Counted from the first letter of the stretch, positions 18,283-26,885 are shown. The stretch is 64,000 nucleotides of DNA from Sporosarcina trichiuri (GCF_030406775.1 NZ_CP129119.1:2142001-2206000); one strand, 5' to 3'. A program made the numbers and translations. Notes: generated by a model from the sequence alone, not told the origin.

Positions 18283-18294
18283 CCGGCTGCTTAT

Positions 18295-18840
18295 TCAGGC
18301 AATGACGAGCTCGCTGACGGATTGGTCCTGGGTCAGCAGTTCTTTCAAATACTTCTTTGCACGGAACAGGCGCGATTTCACGGTTCCGATTGAGACCTGC
18401 ATCATTTCCGCAATCTCGATGAGTGAATACTGGTTGACGTAAAAGTATTCGATCGTCGTCTTGTAGATGCCGTCGAGCTGTTCGATTTTGCTGCGGACAG
18501 CGGCCCGCAGATCCTGCTGTTCCACGATGTCGCCCGGCAGCGGACTTCCGCTCGGCACGAGATCGAGCAGCGGGATATCGAGCGTGTCCGGCTGGTTCAT
18601 GACATACTTGCTGCGGCGCACGTCTTTCCGGTACCGGTCCCTGAACGTGTTCATGCAGATCGTCGTCAGCCAGGCTTTCATGCGATCGACACCTTCCATG
18701 CGTCCGCTTGAGCGGACGACCTTCACCCATACATCCTGCATGAGGTCTTCCGCTTCTTCTTTGTTGCGTGTCAGTTTCAGGCATAAATGATATAGGTAAC
18801 GACCATATTGTTCGTGTAATTCATCCAATGTTGGGTTCAT
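18295..18840 (-). CDS. ECF-type RNA polymerase sigma factor
   Basis: Sigma-70 family group 4 factor of 181 residues. Region 2 spans about residues 8-75 with EEAEDLMQDVWVKV and RMKAWLTTICMNTFRDRYRK; region 4 is near residues 115-170 with EYFYVNQYSLIEIAEMMQVS and GTVKSRLFRAKKYLKELL, a clear helix-turn-helix. It should direct polymerase to a small set of envelope or stress promoters. No anti-sigma gene is adjacent on either side: neighbours are a PLD-like protein and a CNNM/CorC protein, each separately transcribed. How it is controlled cannot be seen. Confidence 0.93.
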   Translation of the reverse strand: MNPTLDELHEQYGRYLYHLCLKLTRNKEEAEDLMQDVWVKVVRSSGRMEGVDRMKAWLTTICMNTFRDRYRKDVRRSKYVMNQPDTLDIPLLDLVPSGSPLPGDIVEQQDLRAAVRSKIEQLDGIYKTTIEYFYVNQYSLIEIAEMMQVSIGTVKSRLFRAKKYLKELLTQDQSVSELVIA

Positions 18841-18949
18841 GCGTAAACGCCTCCGTGTTCTAGCTGTTACATACAGTATGCACCAGAACCCGGGGACGAA
18901 CTATCGGTCTTTCTTTCAGCTATCTTACAAACGTGTAAGGTTGCGCAAT

Positions 18950-20200
18950 TTACGTTTCATCTTCCACGACTTCGTCAGGACGCCGTGTGATTTTCAGGCG
19001 GACGATCCGGTTGCGGTCCATCTCCTCGATCTCGAACAGCAGCGGCCCATAGGTGAACCGCTCGCCCGGATCGGGCACATGGTCCAGCTCCTGGAAGGCG
19101 AAGCCGCCGATCGTTTCATTCTCTGTCGGCAGGTCGATGCCGAGCAGGGCAACGGCTTCCTCGATTTCAAGCCGGCCCTGGCAGACGAGCGTATCTTCCG
19201 TATGCTCATAGACCATGGCGTCTTCCGCCTCGTCGGTCTCATCTTCGATCTCCTGGCCGATCATCTCCTCGATGATGTCTTCATGTGTGACAACGCCGAG
19301 AGTGCCGCCGTATTCATCCAGCACGATCGCCATATGCTTTTTGTGGGCCAGCATCATCTTGAACACTTTCTCGACACTTGCCGTCTGGACGACGAACAGC
19401 GGATCGCGGTCGATCATTTCATCAAACGGCAAGTCAGGATCCATGGACCATTCGATCAGCCGCTTGGAATAGAACACACCGATGATCTTGTCGATGCTCT
19501 CCTCATAGATCGGGTAGCGGGTGTAGAAGTATTCGAGCACCGTGCCGCGCACTTCTTCATACGTCGATTCGAGCGGCAGCGCAACGACGTCGGTCCGGTG
19601 CGTGCCCATGACATCCAGCACATCCTTCTCCGGGAAATCGAGCACTCCTTTGAGCCGCTCGGATTCCTCGTGCTGGAACGTCCCTTCCGTCGACGCGATG
19701 TCGACCATTGAACGCAAGTCCTCTTTTGTCAGCGTCGCTTCCTTCACTTTCCCTTTCGAAAGGATGCGGATGAAAAGGTTCGTGAACAGCGCAAGCAAGT
19801 ATGTGAGCGGTGTCAGCAGCTTGACGAGCAGCCGGATGACGGGAGCCACTGTGTAGGCGAGCGTTTCCGCGAATGTGGCGGCAATCGTCTTCGGCAGCAC
19901 TTCACCGAAAATGATGAGGACGACTGTCAGAGTCCCTGTCAAAAGTCCGAGCGGCCACCCTTTGTCAATGGCGATCTTCGTGACGATGGTCGGCATCATG
20001 ATATTGGCGATATTATTGCCGATCAGGATGGCGGTGATCATCCGGTCCGGCTTCGAAATGAGCGCGCGGAGACGGATGGCTTTCGGATCCCCTTGCTCTG
20101 CCCGCATCTGGATTCTCATCCGGTTGACAGCTGTAAGTGCAGTTTCACTTCCTGATAAGAAAAATGACATCACTAAAAAGAAGGCAAGTGCGATGAACAA
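18950..20200 (-). CDS. CNNM/CorC (HlyC) family membrane protein
   Basis: Protein of 416 residues. An N-terminal DUF21/CNNM domain with four hydrophobic segments (LLFIALAFFLVMSFFLSGSE at the start; SETALTAVNRMRI is typical) is followed by two CBS domains around residues 205-325 (with KKHMAIVLDEYGGTLGVVTH) and a C-terminal CorC_HlyC domain. The family is linked to magnesium or cobalt homeostasis, with CBS domains sensing nucleotides. The start is TTG at 20200, 8 bp after GGGAGGA; the long upstream open frame lacks a ribosome site. B. subtilis relatives include YhdP, YhdT and YrkA. It is monocistronic. Confidence 0.88.
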   Translation of the reverse strand: MFIALAFFLVMSFFLSGSETALTAVNRMRIQMRAEQGDPKAIRLRALISKPDRMITAILIGNNIANIMMPTIVTKIAIDKGWPLGLLTGTLTVVLIIFGEVLPKTIAATFAETLAYTVAPVIRLLVKLLTPLTYLLALFTNLFIRILSKGKVKEATLTKEDLRSMVDIASTEGTFQHEESERLKGVLDFPEKDVLDVMGTHRTDVVALPLESTYEEVRGTVLEYFYTRYPIYEESIDKIIGVFYSKRLIEWSMDPDLPFDEMIDRDPLFVVQTASVEKVFKMMLAHKKHMAIVLDEYGGTLGVVTHEDIIEEMIGQEIEDETDEAEDAMVYEHTEDTLVCQGRLEIEEAVALLGIDLPTENETIGGFAFQELDHVPDPGERFTYGPLLFEIEEMDRNRIVRLKITRRPDEVVEDET

Positions 20201-20548
20201 GAGCGATTCCTCCCGGTAAGTTTCCTGGTTTGTTTTGGGATACAGTACTGACGTGCATTCCGGCCGCCAGGTTGCATAGCCGCAAAACGCTTTCCTGCTT
20301 ATGTATGAAGGTTTTCCAAGCTGTTGGAACAGTATAGCATATGAGGGGTGTCCGGGCGGTGCCGGAAGTCTGCTCTTTTTAGAATTCCCTGAAACTCTGC
20401 TATACTTAAGAAATAAGTTCCGCTTCACACATACTGCCCCGGCTGACCGGGAAAGCTGTGCGAGTGCGGCAGCAGACCGGGCCAGTCGCGGAAGTTATTT
20501 CTGTTCTTCCCGCTTAGCGGTGAATTTAATCGAAATGAGGGGATTTCC
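20201..20548. other. Divergent promoter region, no gene
   Basis: A 348-bp gap between the CNNM/CorC gene (minus) and the dipeptidase (plus). No frame has a ribosome site. A candidate plus-strand promoter lies at 20378-20406: TTTAGA, 17 bp, then TATACT with an extended TG. Nothing else is seen. Confidence 0.5.
20378..20406 (+). promoter_or_regulatory. Candidate sigma-A promoter for the M20 dipeptidase
   Basis: A -35-like TTTAGA and an extended -10 TGCTATACT with 17 bp between them. It would leave a 5' leader of about 135 bp before the start at 20549. Confidence 0.4.
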
Positions 20549-21946
20549 ATGGCAACTATGGATCAATTGAATGAGTACTTCGAAAAGAACCGGGACACAC
20601 ACCTGAACCAGCTGAAGGAATTTCTGAGCATCCCGAGCATCAGCGCCCTGTCCGAACATCAGGGGGACATGAAAAAAGCCGCTGAGTGGCTGGCGGAATC
20701 GCTGAAGCAGGCCGGCCTCGAGAACGTCTCGATCGAACCGACCGGCGGGCACCCTGCCGTATATGCGGACTGGCTGCATGCGGAAGGCAAGCCGACGATC
20801 CTCGTCTATGGTCACTATGATGTACAGCCGGTCGATCCGCTGAATTTATGGGACAGCGAACCGTTCGCACCTGAAGAACGTGACGGCAAGCTCTATGCAC
20901 GCGGCGCGACGGATGACAAAGGGCAGGCCTTCATGCACGTGAAGGCGGCCGAGGCGCTCATGCAGCTCGACGGGGAACTCCCTGTCAACTTGAAATTCAT
21001 CATCGAAGGGGAAGAGGAAGTCGGCAGTCCGAACCTCGTGTCCTTCATCAAAGACCACCAGGACAAGCTCGCAGCGGACGCAATCGTCATTTCCGATACG
21101 GCGCTCTATGCACCCGGCCAGCCGGCGATCTGTTACGCACTCCGCGGTCTGAGCGGTATCCAGATCGATGTCAAAGGCGCGAAAAGCGACCTGCACTCCG
21201 GCACGTTCGGCGGCGGCGTGGCGAACCCGATCCATGCCATCGCGGAAATCATTGCCTCCTTCCACGACAAGGAAGGCACAATCACGGTCGACGGCTTCTA
21301 TGAGAATGTGCGCCCGCTGAGCGATGAAGAGCGGCAGGCTTACAAGGATCTGAATTTCGATGAAGACGCACAGCGCAAGGAACTCGATGTCCCCGAGCTG
21401 TTCGGCGAACCGGGGTACTCGTTCCTCGAGCGCACATCGGCCCGGCCGACACTCGAAGTGAACGGTGTCTTCGGCGGATTCAGCGGGGAAGGCATCAAAA
21501 CCGTGCTGCCGTCCGAAGCCGGCGCGAAGATCACATGCCGTCTCGTACCGGACCAGACGCCGGGTGAGATCGTCAATAAGCTGAAGGCCCACATCGAAGC
21601 ACATAAGCCGGAGGGCGTGACTGTCACGGTAACTCCGTTCGACCAGGGACTTCCATACATCACACCGTTCGATCACCCGGCACTCGAAGCAGCGAGCCGG
21701 TCGTACGAAAAGGTGTACAATGTCCCGACAGTCTACACACGCGGCGGCGGATCGATTCCGATCGTAGCTGATTTCGATGAAATCCTCGGGCTCCCCGTTG
21801 TCCTCATGGGCTTCGGTCTTGAAACCGAGAATCTGCACGGACCGAACGAACATCTGACGCTCGAAAACTTCGACAAAGGATTGCGTGTCCTCGGCGATTA
21901 TTACGGGGAACTGTCAGGCCTGACGAAGGATCAGCTGAAGATTTGA
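20549..21946 (+). CDS. M20 family metallopeptidase (dipeptidase)
   Basis: Zinc-dependent M20/M25/M40 exopeptidase of 465 residues, cytosolic. Metal and catalytic motifs are all present: VYGHYDVQPVDP near residue 90, YARGATDDKGQ near 116, IEGEEEVGSPN near 151, DTALYAPGQP near 183 and HSGTFGGGVANP at the start of the dimerisation domain. A terminal histidine is in NLHGPNEHL. Length and motif spacing match Bacillales dipeptidases of the carnosinase-like group. The ATG follows GAGGGGA. It is followed by a strong terminator at 21961-21992 and is monocistronic. Confidence 0.93.
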   Translation: MATMDQLNEYFEKNRDTHLNQLKEFLSIPSISALSEHQGDMKKAAEWLAESLKQAGLENVSIEPTGGHPAVYADWLHAEGKPTILVYGHYDVQPVDPLNLWDSEPFAPEERDGKLYARGATDDKGQAFMHVKAAEALMQLDGELPVNLKFIIEGEEEVGSPNLVSFIKDHQDKLAADAIVISDTALYAPGQPAICYALRGLSGIQIDVKGAKSDLHSGTFGGGVANPIHAIAEIIASFHDKEGTITVDGFYENVRPLSDEERQAYKDLNFDEDAQRKELDVPELFGEPGYSFLERTSARPTLEVNGVFGGFSGEGIKTVLPSEAGAKITCRLVPDQTPGEIVNKLKAHIEAHKPEGVTVTVTPFDQGLPYITPFDHPALEAASRSYEKVYNVPTVYTRGGGSIPIVADFDEILGLPVVLMGFGLETENLHGPNEHLTLENFDKGLRVLGDYYGELSGLTKDQLKI

Positions 21947-21960
21947 ATCTGATGAGACAG

Positions 21961-21992
21961 CCCCCCGGCATACTGTGTGCCGGGGGTTTTTC
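21961..21992 (+). terminator. Terminator of the dipeptidase gene
   Basis: Hairpin CCCCCGGCA/TGCCGGGGG followed by TTTTT, 15 bp past the stop. Confidence 0.9.
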
Positions 21993-22168
21993 GTGTGGCG
22001 GGGAGCGTTTGGGGGGCGGGGGCGGTATCGGACAGTTCTGGACTTCCGTCAAGAAACGTACACCGAAAAAGGAGCGCTTTTTGTGAGAAGTAGCTACCGC
22101 GCTTTGCTTGGTGGGACAGGTAAGAAGAATGGTTCCGTTGGAATAATTCTCCTTCCCCGTCTAAAGGG

Positions 22169-23029
22169 TTACGAAATGAGCGCCTGCTGTGTGCCTGCTT
22201 TCTCCAGCTTTTTCTTCTCGAATGATATCGGCGACAAGTAGTCCAGCGTCGAATGACGGCGTCTCGCATTGTAGAATTCATCGATGTATCGGGTGATCTC
22301 CTGTCGGGCCTGCGCGCGTGTCAGCTGCCCCCATTGATACACCAGCTCCTTCTTGATGGTCGCATGGAAGGACTCGATGCAAGCGTTATCGTAGGGATCG
22401 CCTTTTCGGCTCATACTGATCTGGACCTCACGCTCCTCCAGAAGCTCGATATACTCCTTAGAACAGTACTGGCTGCCTCGGTCTGAGTGGTGAAGAAATC
22501 CATTCTTCGGCTGCCGCAGAAGCAGCGCCTTCTTGAGCGCTGAACTGACAAGTTCAGTCTTCATTGAATCACTCATTGTATAACCGATAATCCTCCGGGA
22601 ACAGAGATCCATTACACTGGCCAGATAAAGCCATCCGTCCTTGGTGTAGATGTATGTAATGTCTGCCACCCAGACAGTATCCAGTTCCTGAACGGCGAAT
22701 TGCCGATTCAAGAGGTTCGGATAGATCGCCTGGTCGTGATCCGAATCCGTCGTAATCACGAATTTCCGTTGTGTCTTAGCAGCGATCCCCATCTCCTTCA
22801 TCAGCTGCCCGACGTAGCTTTCGCTGACTAGGTAGCCGATCTCCAGAAGATCCTTATGGATCCGGGGACTGCCATACACACCGTAGTTCATATGATAGAA
22901 GATGGCGATGTCCTGCTTCAGCGCCTCCCGGTTTTCCTTGCGAGCCTGCCACTCTTCCGACAGAGGCCGCCGTTTCCATTCGTAATAGCCACTTGTCGAA
23001 ACATCCAGTATTCCACACATCTTCGCCAC
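22169..23029 (-). CDS. IS3 transposase OrfB (DDE integrase domain)
   Basis: Catalytic subunit, 286 residues from the first ATG; the frame is open further upstream to the slip site near 23101, where it is expected to be made as an OrfAB fusion through a -1 shift. The integrase core shows DTVWVADITYIYTKDGW (first D), FLHHSDRGSQYCS (second D) and RKGDPYDNACIESFHATIKKE (E), the classic IS3 DDE set. The N-terminal part MCGILDVSTSGYYEWKRR is the usual HTH_21-like region. Its stop leaves about 130 bp to the left end of the element. Confidence 0.95.
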   Translation of the reverse strand: MAKMCGILDVSTSGYYEWKRRPLSEEWQARKENREALKQDIAIFYHMNYGVYGSPRIHKDLLEIGYLVSESYVGQLMKEMGIAAKTQRKFVITTDSDHDQAIYPNLLNRQFAVQELDTVWVADITYIYTKDGWLYLASVMDLCSRRIIGYTMSDSMKTELVSSALKKALLLRQPKNGFLHHSDRGSQYCSKEYIELLEEREVQISMSRKGDPYDNACIESFHATIKKELVYQWGQLTRAQARQEITRYIDEFYNARRRHSTLDYLSPISFEKKKLEKAGTQQALIS

Positions 23030-23067
23030 ACTGTACTTGTTCGAATGCTCTTCTATGAACTGGTACC

Positions 23068-23361
23068 TTATGACTGGCTTTTCGCGAAGACATGCATAGC
23101 CTTTTTTAAGATTTCGTTCTCCTGCTTCAAATCTTCGACTTCTTTCTCAGCCTGGCGAAGCCTCTTTTCGATGTCCTTCGGAGTTGCCATGCCTTCTTCT
23201 AGCCGTATCTCCTTGGATGCCTGCCGGTATTTCGCCACCCATTTCCGGATGGTGCTGAGGGCGACACCTGTTTCGTAGGAAAGCTCGGTCATTTTCCGTC
23301 CTTCCTCAACGACAAGCCGACAGATGTACACTTTAAATTCATGCGTCTGATGTTTCCCCAT
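23068..23361 (-). CDS. IS3 transposase OrfA (HTH domain)
   Basis: DNA-binding subunit of 97 residues, with a transposase_8 helix-turn-helix (VALSTIRKWVAKYRQASKE) and a C-terminal leucine-rich coiled coil (RLRQAEKEVEDLKQENEILK). Near its end the heptamer A AAA AAG (complement of 23101-23107) allows a -1 shift; after it the frame reads KGYACLREKPVIRYQFIEEH and joins OrfB. ATG at 23361 is preferred over GTG at 23370. Confidence 0.92.
   Translation of the reverse strand: MGKHQTHEFKVYICRLVVEEGRKMTELSYETGVALSTIRKWVAKYRQASKEIRLEEGMATPKDIEKRLRQAEKEVEDLKQENEILKKAMHVFAKSQS
23101..23107 (-). promoter_or_regulatory. Programmed -1 ribosomal frameshift site of the IS
   Basis: Minus strand reads A AAA AAG in the OrfA frame. 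After slipping back one base, translation continues without a stop into the integrase frame, as is usual for IS3 elements. Confidence 0.8.
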
Positions 23362-23440
23362 AATATACACAACCTCTTTTCAAGTAGTTTGAATATAACA
23401 AAAAGGAGCGCTGGTGTGTACGTTTTTTATGGTAGCACCA

Positions 23441-23815
23441 GTTCGGGCGATGTATCGGACAGTTGGCGGGAGATATCGGACAAATCGCGGAAAGTATCGG
23501 ACAGTTCAGCGCAAGTATCGGACACTTCGCCGAATTTATCGGCATCCGGGCACAATTCAAGAGCATGGCTGGTGTTCGCTCCGCTCATTTCCTGTCAGCC
23601 CCGTCGCGGGCGCGGTGGCTCTCAAAAGTCCCGGACGGCTTCATGGCGCGAAGAAACGCACAAGTCAGCCCTCCTCCAGGGCAGTATCGGACAGTTCGGG
23701 CGATGTATCGGACAGTTGGCGTGGGGTATCGGACAGATCGCGGAAAGTATCGGACACTTCATCGCAAGTATCGGACACTCCGCCGAATTTATCGGCATCC
23801 GGACACATTTCAAGG
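23441..23815 (+). repeat. Family B arrays, two copies around a linker
   Basis: The first array (23441-23560, with a short 5' piece at 22021-22038 left of the IS) and the second (23685-23815) consist of units starting TATCGGACA with a period of 21 bp and close with the constant end CGAATTTATCGGCATCCGG. A linker of about 125 bp lies between. Together with the following gene end this was a convergent intergenic region before the IS arrived. Open frames in it give SDT-, YRT- or CPI-rich peptides with no ribosome site; no gene is present. Confidence 0.9.
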
Positions 23816-23836
23816 ACAGCCGCTAAAATTTTTCGC

Positions 23837-23874
23837 AAAAAAAAGCCCCGTTCTCCGAGAAGAAAGGGGCTTTT
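23837..23874 (-). terminator. Terminator of the nitroreductase gene
   Basis: Hairpin AAAGCCCCTTTCT/AGAACGGGGCTTTT with TTTTTT following on the minus strand, directly downstream of the stop codon. Confidence 0.85.
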
Positions 23875-23876
23875 GA

Positions 23877-24461
23877 TCATTCTGCTGTGTTTTCCTGCCA
23901 ATAGGTGACCAGGTCTTCCACCGGCGTACGCGGTTTCGCTTTCGGCAGCTCGTCGAAATGGCCGAACTGCAGCATGCTGATGATCCGCTCCCCCCGCTGT
24001 ACGCCGAGGCGCTCACGGAATTTCGGGTCATCCAGGAAGCCCGGCGTTTTCCAGCAGGTGCCGATGCCTTTGTCCCACGCCAGCAATTGGACGTTCTGAA
24101 TCAGCGTGCTTGCGGCTGCGAAGTCTTCGTGCCGCTGTTTCTGACGCGCGTCTTCCGGTACGATGACGAACAGCGCTGCGCTCGCCTTCGAAAATTTGCT
24201 CATCTGTTTATCCAGCGTTTCGTCGTCCAGCTCTTTCCACTTAGGTACACCGAATTCACGAAGGACGTCAAGAAATCGTTCGTATGTGTCTTCTGCAGCG
24301 AGGACAAATCGCCATGGATTTCGGTTTCCATGATTGGGCGCCCAGACGGCATCTTCCAGAATGTCCGTAATCTCGCTCTGTTCCACCGGCTGCCCATTGA
24401 AGTTCTTGATGGAGCGGCGGGATGTGATTGCGTCTCTTACAGATAATGCTTGTTCGTCCAT
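23877..24461 (-). CDS. Nitroreductase family protein (YfhC-like)
   Basis: FMN-dependent NAD(P)H oxidoreductase of 194 residues. Typical motifs are ITSRRSIKNFNGQPV near residue 12 (FMN phosphate contact), AVWAPNHGNRNPWRFV near residue 38, and AASTLIQNVQLLAWDKGIGTCWKTPGF near residue 118. The length and sequence resemble B. subtilis YfhC. It may reduce nitroaromatics or quinones; the physiological substrate is unknown. ATG at 24461 follows AGGAGAT. Single gene with its own terminator. Confidence 0.85.
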   Translation of the reverse strand: MDEQALSVRDAITSRRSIKNFNGQPVEQSEITDILEDAVWAPNHGNRNPWRFVLAAEDTYERFLDVLREFGVPKWKELDDETLDKQMSKFSKASAALFVIVPEDARQKQRHEDFAAASTLIQNVQLLAWDKGIGTCWKTPGFLDDPKFRERLGVQRGERIISMLQFGHFDELPKAKPRTPVEDLVTYWQENTAE

Positions 24462-24544
24462 GAATGTATCTCCTTTTGCAGTTGATACATTCCAGTATAC
24501 AACATAATGGTGTTCAATACTTGCCAACCGTCGAATTCAGCATC

Positions 24545-25030
24545 TCATGAAAACTCGTCGTTGATGTGAAAGAAGATGTATTTCGCTTCCGGACGGTATG
24601 CATAGGAGTCTTTGTAATCCCAGCTGCGGTGCTTAGCGTTGTACGTATGGGCATTCACAAGAGGGGAAGCCCCGTCTTTCGCAGTGACGATCGTCGAGTG
24701 ATCGAACCTGCCGTCCCCCTGGAAATCATACAAAATGACATCACCGAGCTGCAGCTCTTCAGCGGACCCGACCTGCCTTGCCGTCAGTCCCCGTTTCGAT
24801 CCGGCCAGATACCAGCGCAGTGAGTGTGCGACAGACCAGCTGAAACTCCAGTTCCCGCCGGTCATCCACCAGCCGCGGTCCCGCGCCGGACTGCCGTGCA
24901 TCGGTGCCCCGCCTGCCCGCAGGCACTGTGAAGTATAATTCGTGCAATCATCATCGAACGACGGATATGCAGGATTGCGTGAATTCCACCAGCGATCTGC
25001 ATACCGGACGGCCGCTTCACGGTCATACAT
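24545..25030 (-). CDS. Amidase-domain (Amidase_6, YhbB-like) protein
   Basis: Protein of 161 residues composed almost entirely of an NlpC/P60-like amidase domain found in Bacillales proteins such as YhbB. The probable catalytic cysteine is in [18 protein letters not shown] near residue 29, and the histidine in [14 protein letters not shown] near residue 110. [16 protein letters not shown] is a family hallmark. No signal peptide is visible, so either it acts in the cytosol or mother cell, or it leaves by another route. The start follows GAGGAGG. It is followed on the same strand by the nitroreductase gene after a gap of 83 bp. Confidence 0.8.
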   Translation of the reverse strand: MYDREAAVRYADRWWNSRNPAYPSFDDDCTNYTSQCLRAGGAPMHGSPARDRGWWMTGGNWSFSWSVAHSLRWYLAGSKRGLTARQVGSAEELQLGDVILYDFQGDGRFDHSTIVTAKDGASPLVNAHTYNAKHRSWDYKDSYAYRPEAKYIFFHINDEFS

Positions 25031-25081
25031 CGTTTCGCCTCCTCGGAAGAGACTATGCCGGTCACGGGCAGTTCATGCCGC

Positions 25082-25112
25082 AAAAAAACGCCCGCACAAT
25101 GCGGACGCTTTC
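25082..25112 (-). terminator. Terminator of tRNA-Ala
   Basis: Minus strand: CGTCCGCA TTG TGCGGGCG hairpin followed by TTTTTTT, 13 bp past the tRNA. Confidence 0.9.
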
Positions 25113-25124
25113 CCCTAATTCGTA

Positions 25125-25196
25125 TGGAGCATACCGGATTCGAACCGGTGACCCCTTCGCTGCCAGCGAAGTATTCTCCCGCTGAACTAATGCCCC
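25125..25196 (-). tRNA. tRNA-Ala (anticodon GGC)
   Basis: Full cloverleaf on the minus strand: acceptor GGGGCAT pairs with ATGCTCC, anticodon arm CTTCG-CTGGCAG-CGAAG with anticodon GGC, T arm ACCGG-TTCGAAT-CCGGT, discriminator A. The 3' CCA is not encoded (TAC follows). 72 nt. A terminator follows, so it is a single tRNA gene. Confidence 0.95.
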
Positions 25197-25307
25197 GTAT
25201 GGAGTTGGTGACGGACACGTTTCATTGACGATAATTCCGTACCAATCTGCTACAATTGAAAGTATACCAAGAACTGTGCGAAAAGACAACTGTCAGGAGG
25301 ACGGCTT

Positions 25308-26327
25308 ATGCAGCATGCAGAACGAGAATTGACATCACCGGTCCTGCTTTGTGACACGAAAGGGCTGCTGAACCCCGAAGCGATCGGGTATGCATCGCAG
25401 CCGATCGTCCGGAGCAATCTGAGGGGGCAGTTCCCCAATAAGAAAAAATGGAATACGTGGACAGTCTATGGGGAGGAAGTGCTCTTCACAGCGACGGTGG
25501 CCCACTTCGATATCGGCGCCGTCTGCCTCATCTACTTCCTGGACTACGAGACGGAGCGCTTCTTCGAAAAGCGGGTCGCCCTGCCATTCGCCCGCCACGT
25601 CAAGATGCCGGAAGATGTCCTGTCGAGCATGAAGTTCGAAGACAGCCGCCTGTCGCTCCATGTCATCCAGGAAAACCGGAAAAGCCATCTGTCCGTTTCC
25701 ATTTCCGATTTTGACAATGAACCCCTGCATGCAGACTTCCATATCAGCCATCCGGCGGACGATGAGTCTGTCAATGTGGTCGTTCCGAAAAACCGCAGTG
25801 TGTTCCAATTCACCGCAAAGCACCATATTCTGCCGACTTCCGGAATCCTCCAGATCGGTGATAAACGATACGAATTCAATCCCGATTACAGCTTCACGGT
25901 GTATAACTGTACGCGAGGTATCTGGCCGAAGAGTACGGACTGGCAATGGGGGATGGCGTCACAGCGGTCCGGCGGGCGCCGTATCGGCCTCAACCTCGGC
26001 GGCCAATGGTCCGATGGAACGGGGCTGACAGAGAATGCGGTCATCGTGGATGGCAGCATGACCAAAATCCACGAAGATGTCATTTTTTCCTGGAATCCGG
26101 AACGCATGAAAGACCGGTGGACAATCCACACTAAATTCACCGATTGTGTCGACCTGACCTTCACCCCGTTTTTCGAACGCACAGCAGAAGCACGAAGACG
26201 GAGCATCCGGGCGGACTTTACGCAAGTGTTCGGCTACTTCAACGGGTCTGTCAAGCTGGACTCCGGAGAACGCCTCCCGATCCGCCGGCTGCTCGGCTCT
26301 TGTGAGGCGTTCACAGCCAAGTGGTGA
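25308..26327 (+). CDS. DUF2804 domain protein
   Basis: Protein of 339 residues spanning the whole DUF2804 domain. Characteristic stretches are LRGQFPNKKKWNTWTVYGE near residue 39, WGMASQRSGGRRIGLNLGGQ near 213 and TGLTENAVIVDG near 238. The family is predicted beta-rich and resembles lipocalin-like or carotenoid synthase-like folds; no function is established. The ATG follows CAGGAGG. The gene is divergent from tRNA-Ala and 87 bp upstream of the lipoprotein gene on the same strand. Confidence 0.85.
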   Translation: MQHAERELTSPVLLCDTKGLLNPEAIGYASQPIVRSNLRGQFPNKKKWNTWTVYGEEVLFTATVAHFDIGAVCLIYFLDYETERFFEKRVALPFARHVKMPEDVLSSMKFEDSRLSLHVIQENRKSHLSVSISDFDNEPLHADFHISHPADDESVNVVVPKNRSVFQFTAKHHILPTSGILQIGDKRYEFNPDYSFTVYNCTRGIWPKSTDWQWGMASQRSGGRRIGLNLGGQWSDGTGLTENAVIVDGSMTKIHEDVIFSWNPERMKDRWTIHTKFTDCVDLTFTPFFERTAEARRRSIRADFTQVFGYFNGSVKLDSGERLPIRRLLGSCEAFTAKW

Positions 26328-26414
26328 GTTCGGTCCTGACTGTTTAAATTCGATGGAAAACAGGTAGAGTAGTACAAACAGACAATCGAGCTTATCCGGA
26401 AAGGACGTGAGACG

Positions 26415-26885
26415 GTGAAGAAAATGATGACAGTCGGAACAGCCCTGTTCGCGGGTGTTCTCTTTACCGGCGGATGCGGGAATTTCAGCAAGGACGCCGA
26501 CAAGGACAACCGGGATGAAGCGGACATCGTGACGACAGATGAAAAAGAAGGCGGCGACCGGGACACCGGCGACGGTTACGGTTTCAATGTCTTTGATCTT
26601 GAAATCGACGTGAATGGTGAAGATGCGGTCGACGCGGAATACAAGGTGGAAAAAGATTTCGATCCCGAATATCAGAATGAGCAGAACAACATCGACCTGA
26701 AGGGCCAAGAAGCCATGGATGAGCTCGATAAGCTGTTCATCGATACGAACCTGGAGAGCAACATGTCCGGTGAAGAAGCGCGCGACAAGATCCTCGACTA
26801 CTACCAGATCGATGAGTACTCCAAGTTCGACTTGAATGTCGAGTTTGACGACGGCAAGAAATTGAATTTCCAGGATGAAAAATAA
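26415..26885 (+). CDS. YusW-like lipoprotein
   Basis: Lipoprotein of 156 residues. A GTG start is used. The N-terminus MKKMMTVGTALFAGVLFTGGCGN has a lipobox TGGC with cysteine near residue 21, so the protein should be lipid-anchored on the outer face of the membrane. A very acidic linker (SKDADKDNRDEADIVTTDE) precedes the domain with GYGFNVFDLEIDVNGED and a C-terminal LNVEFDDGKKLNFQDEK, as in the YusW family. Function unknown. It ends at a terminator (26896-26920). Confidence 0.75.
   Translation: MKKMMTVGTALFAGVLFTGGCGNFSKDADKDNRDEADIVTTDEKEGGDRDTGDGYGFNVFDLEIDVNGEDAVDAEYKVEKDFDPEYQNEQNNIDLKGQEAMDELDKLFIDTNLESNMSGEEARDKILDYYQIDEYSKFDLNVEFDDGKKLNFQDEK

Larger units (their letters stand above)
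22039..23440 (-). mobile_element. IS3-family insertion sequence, 1402 bp, with 4-bp target duplication
   Basis: The ends form imperfect inverted repeats of about 25 bp: TGGACTTCC... at 22039 and, on the other strand from 23440, TGGTGCTACC..., both running into AAACGTACAC. GTTC is found on both sides (22035-22038 and 23441-23444). The flanks are parts of one family B array: joining them across a single GTTC restores a stretch identical to the array at about 23687-23723, so the empty site is known. The element carries orfA and orfB in the -1 frameshift arrangement and looks intact. Confidence 0.9.

Noticed and set aside
18930..18946. Inverted repeat CTTACA/TGTAAG after the CNNM/CorC stop as an ECF promoter or operator
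   Set aside because: The spacing does not fit an ECF promoter and the site is downstream of one gene and about 90 bp before the sigma gene; no clear role.
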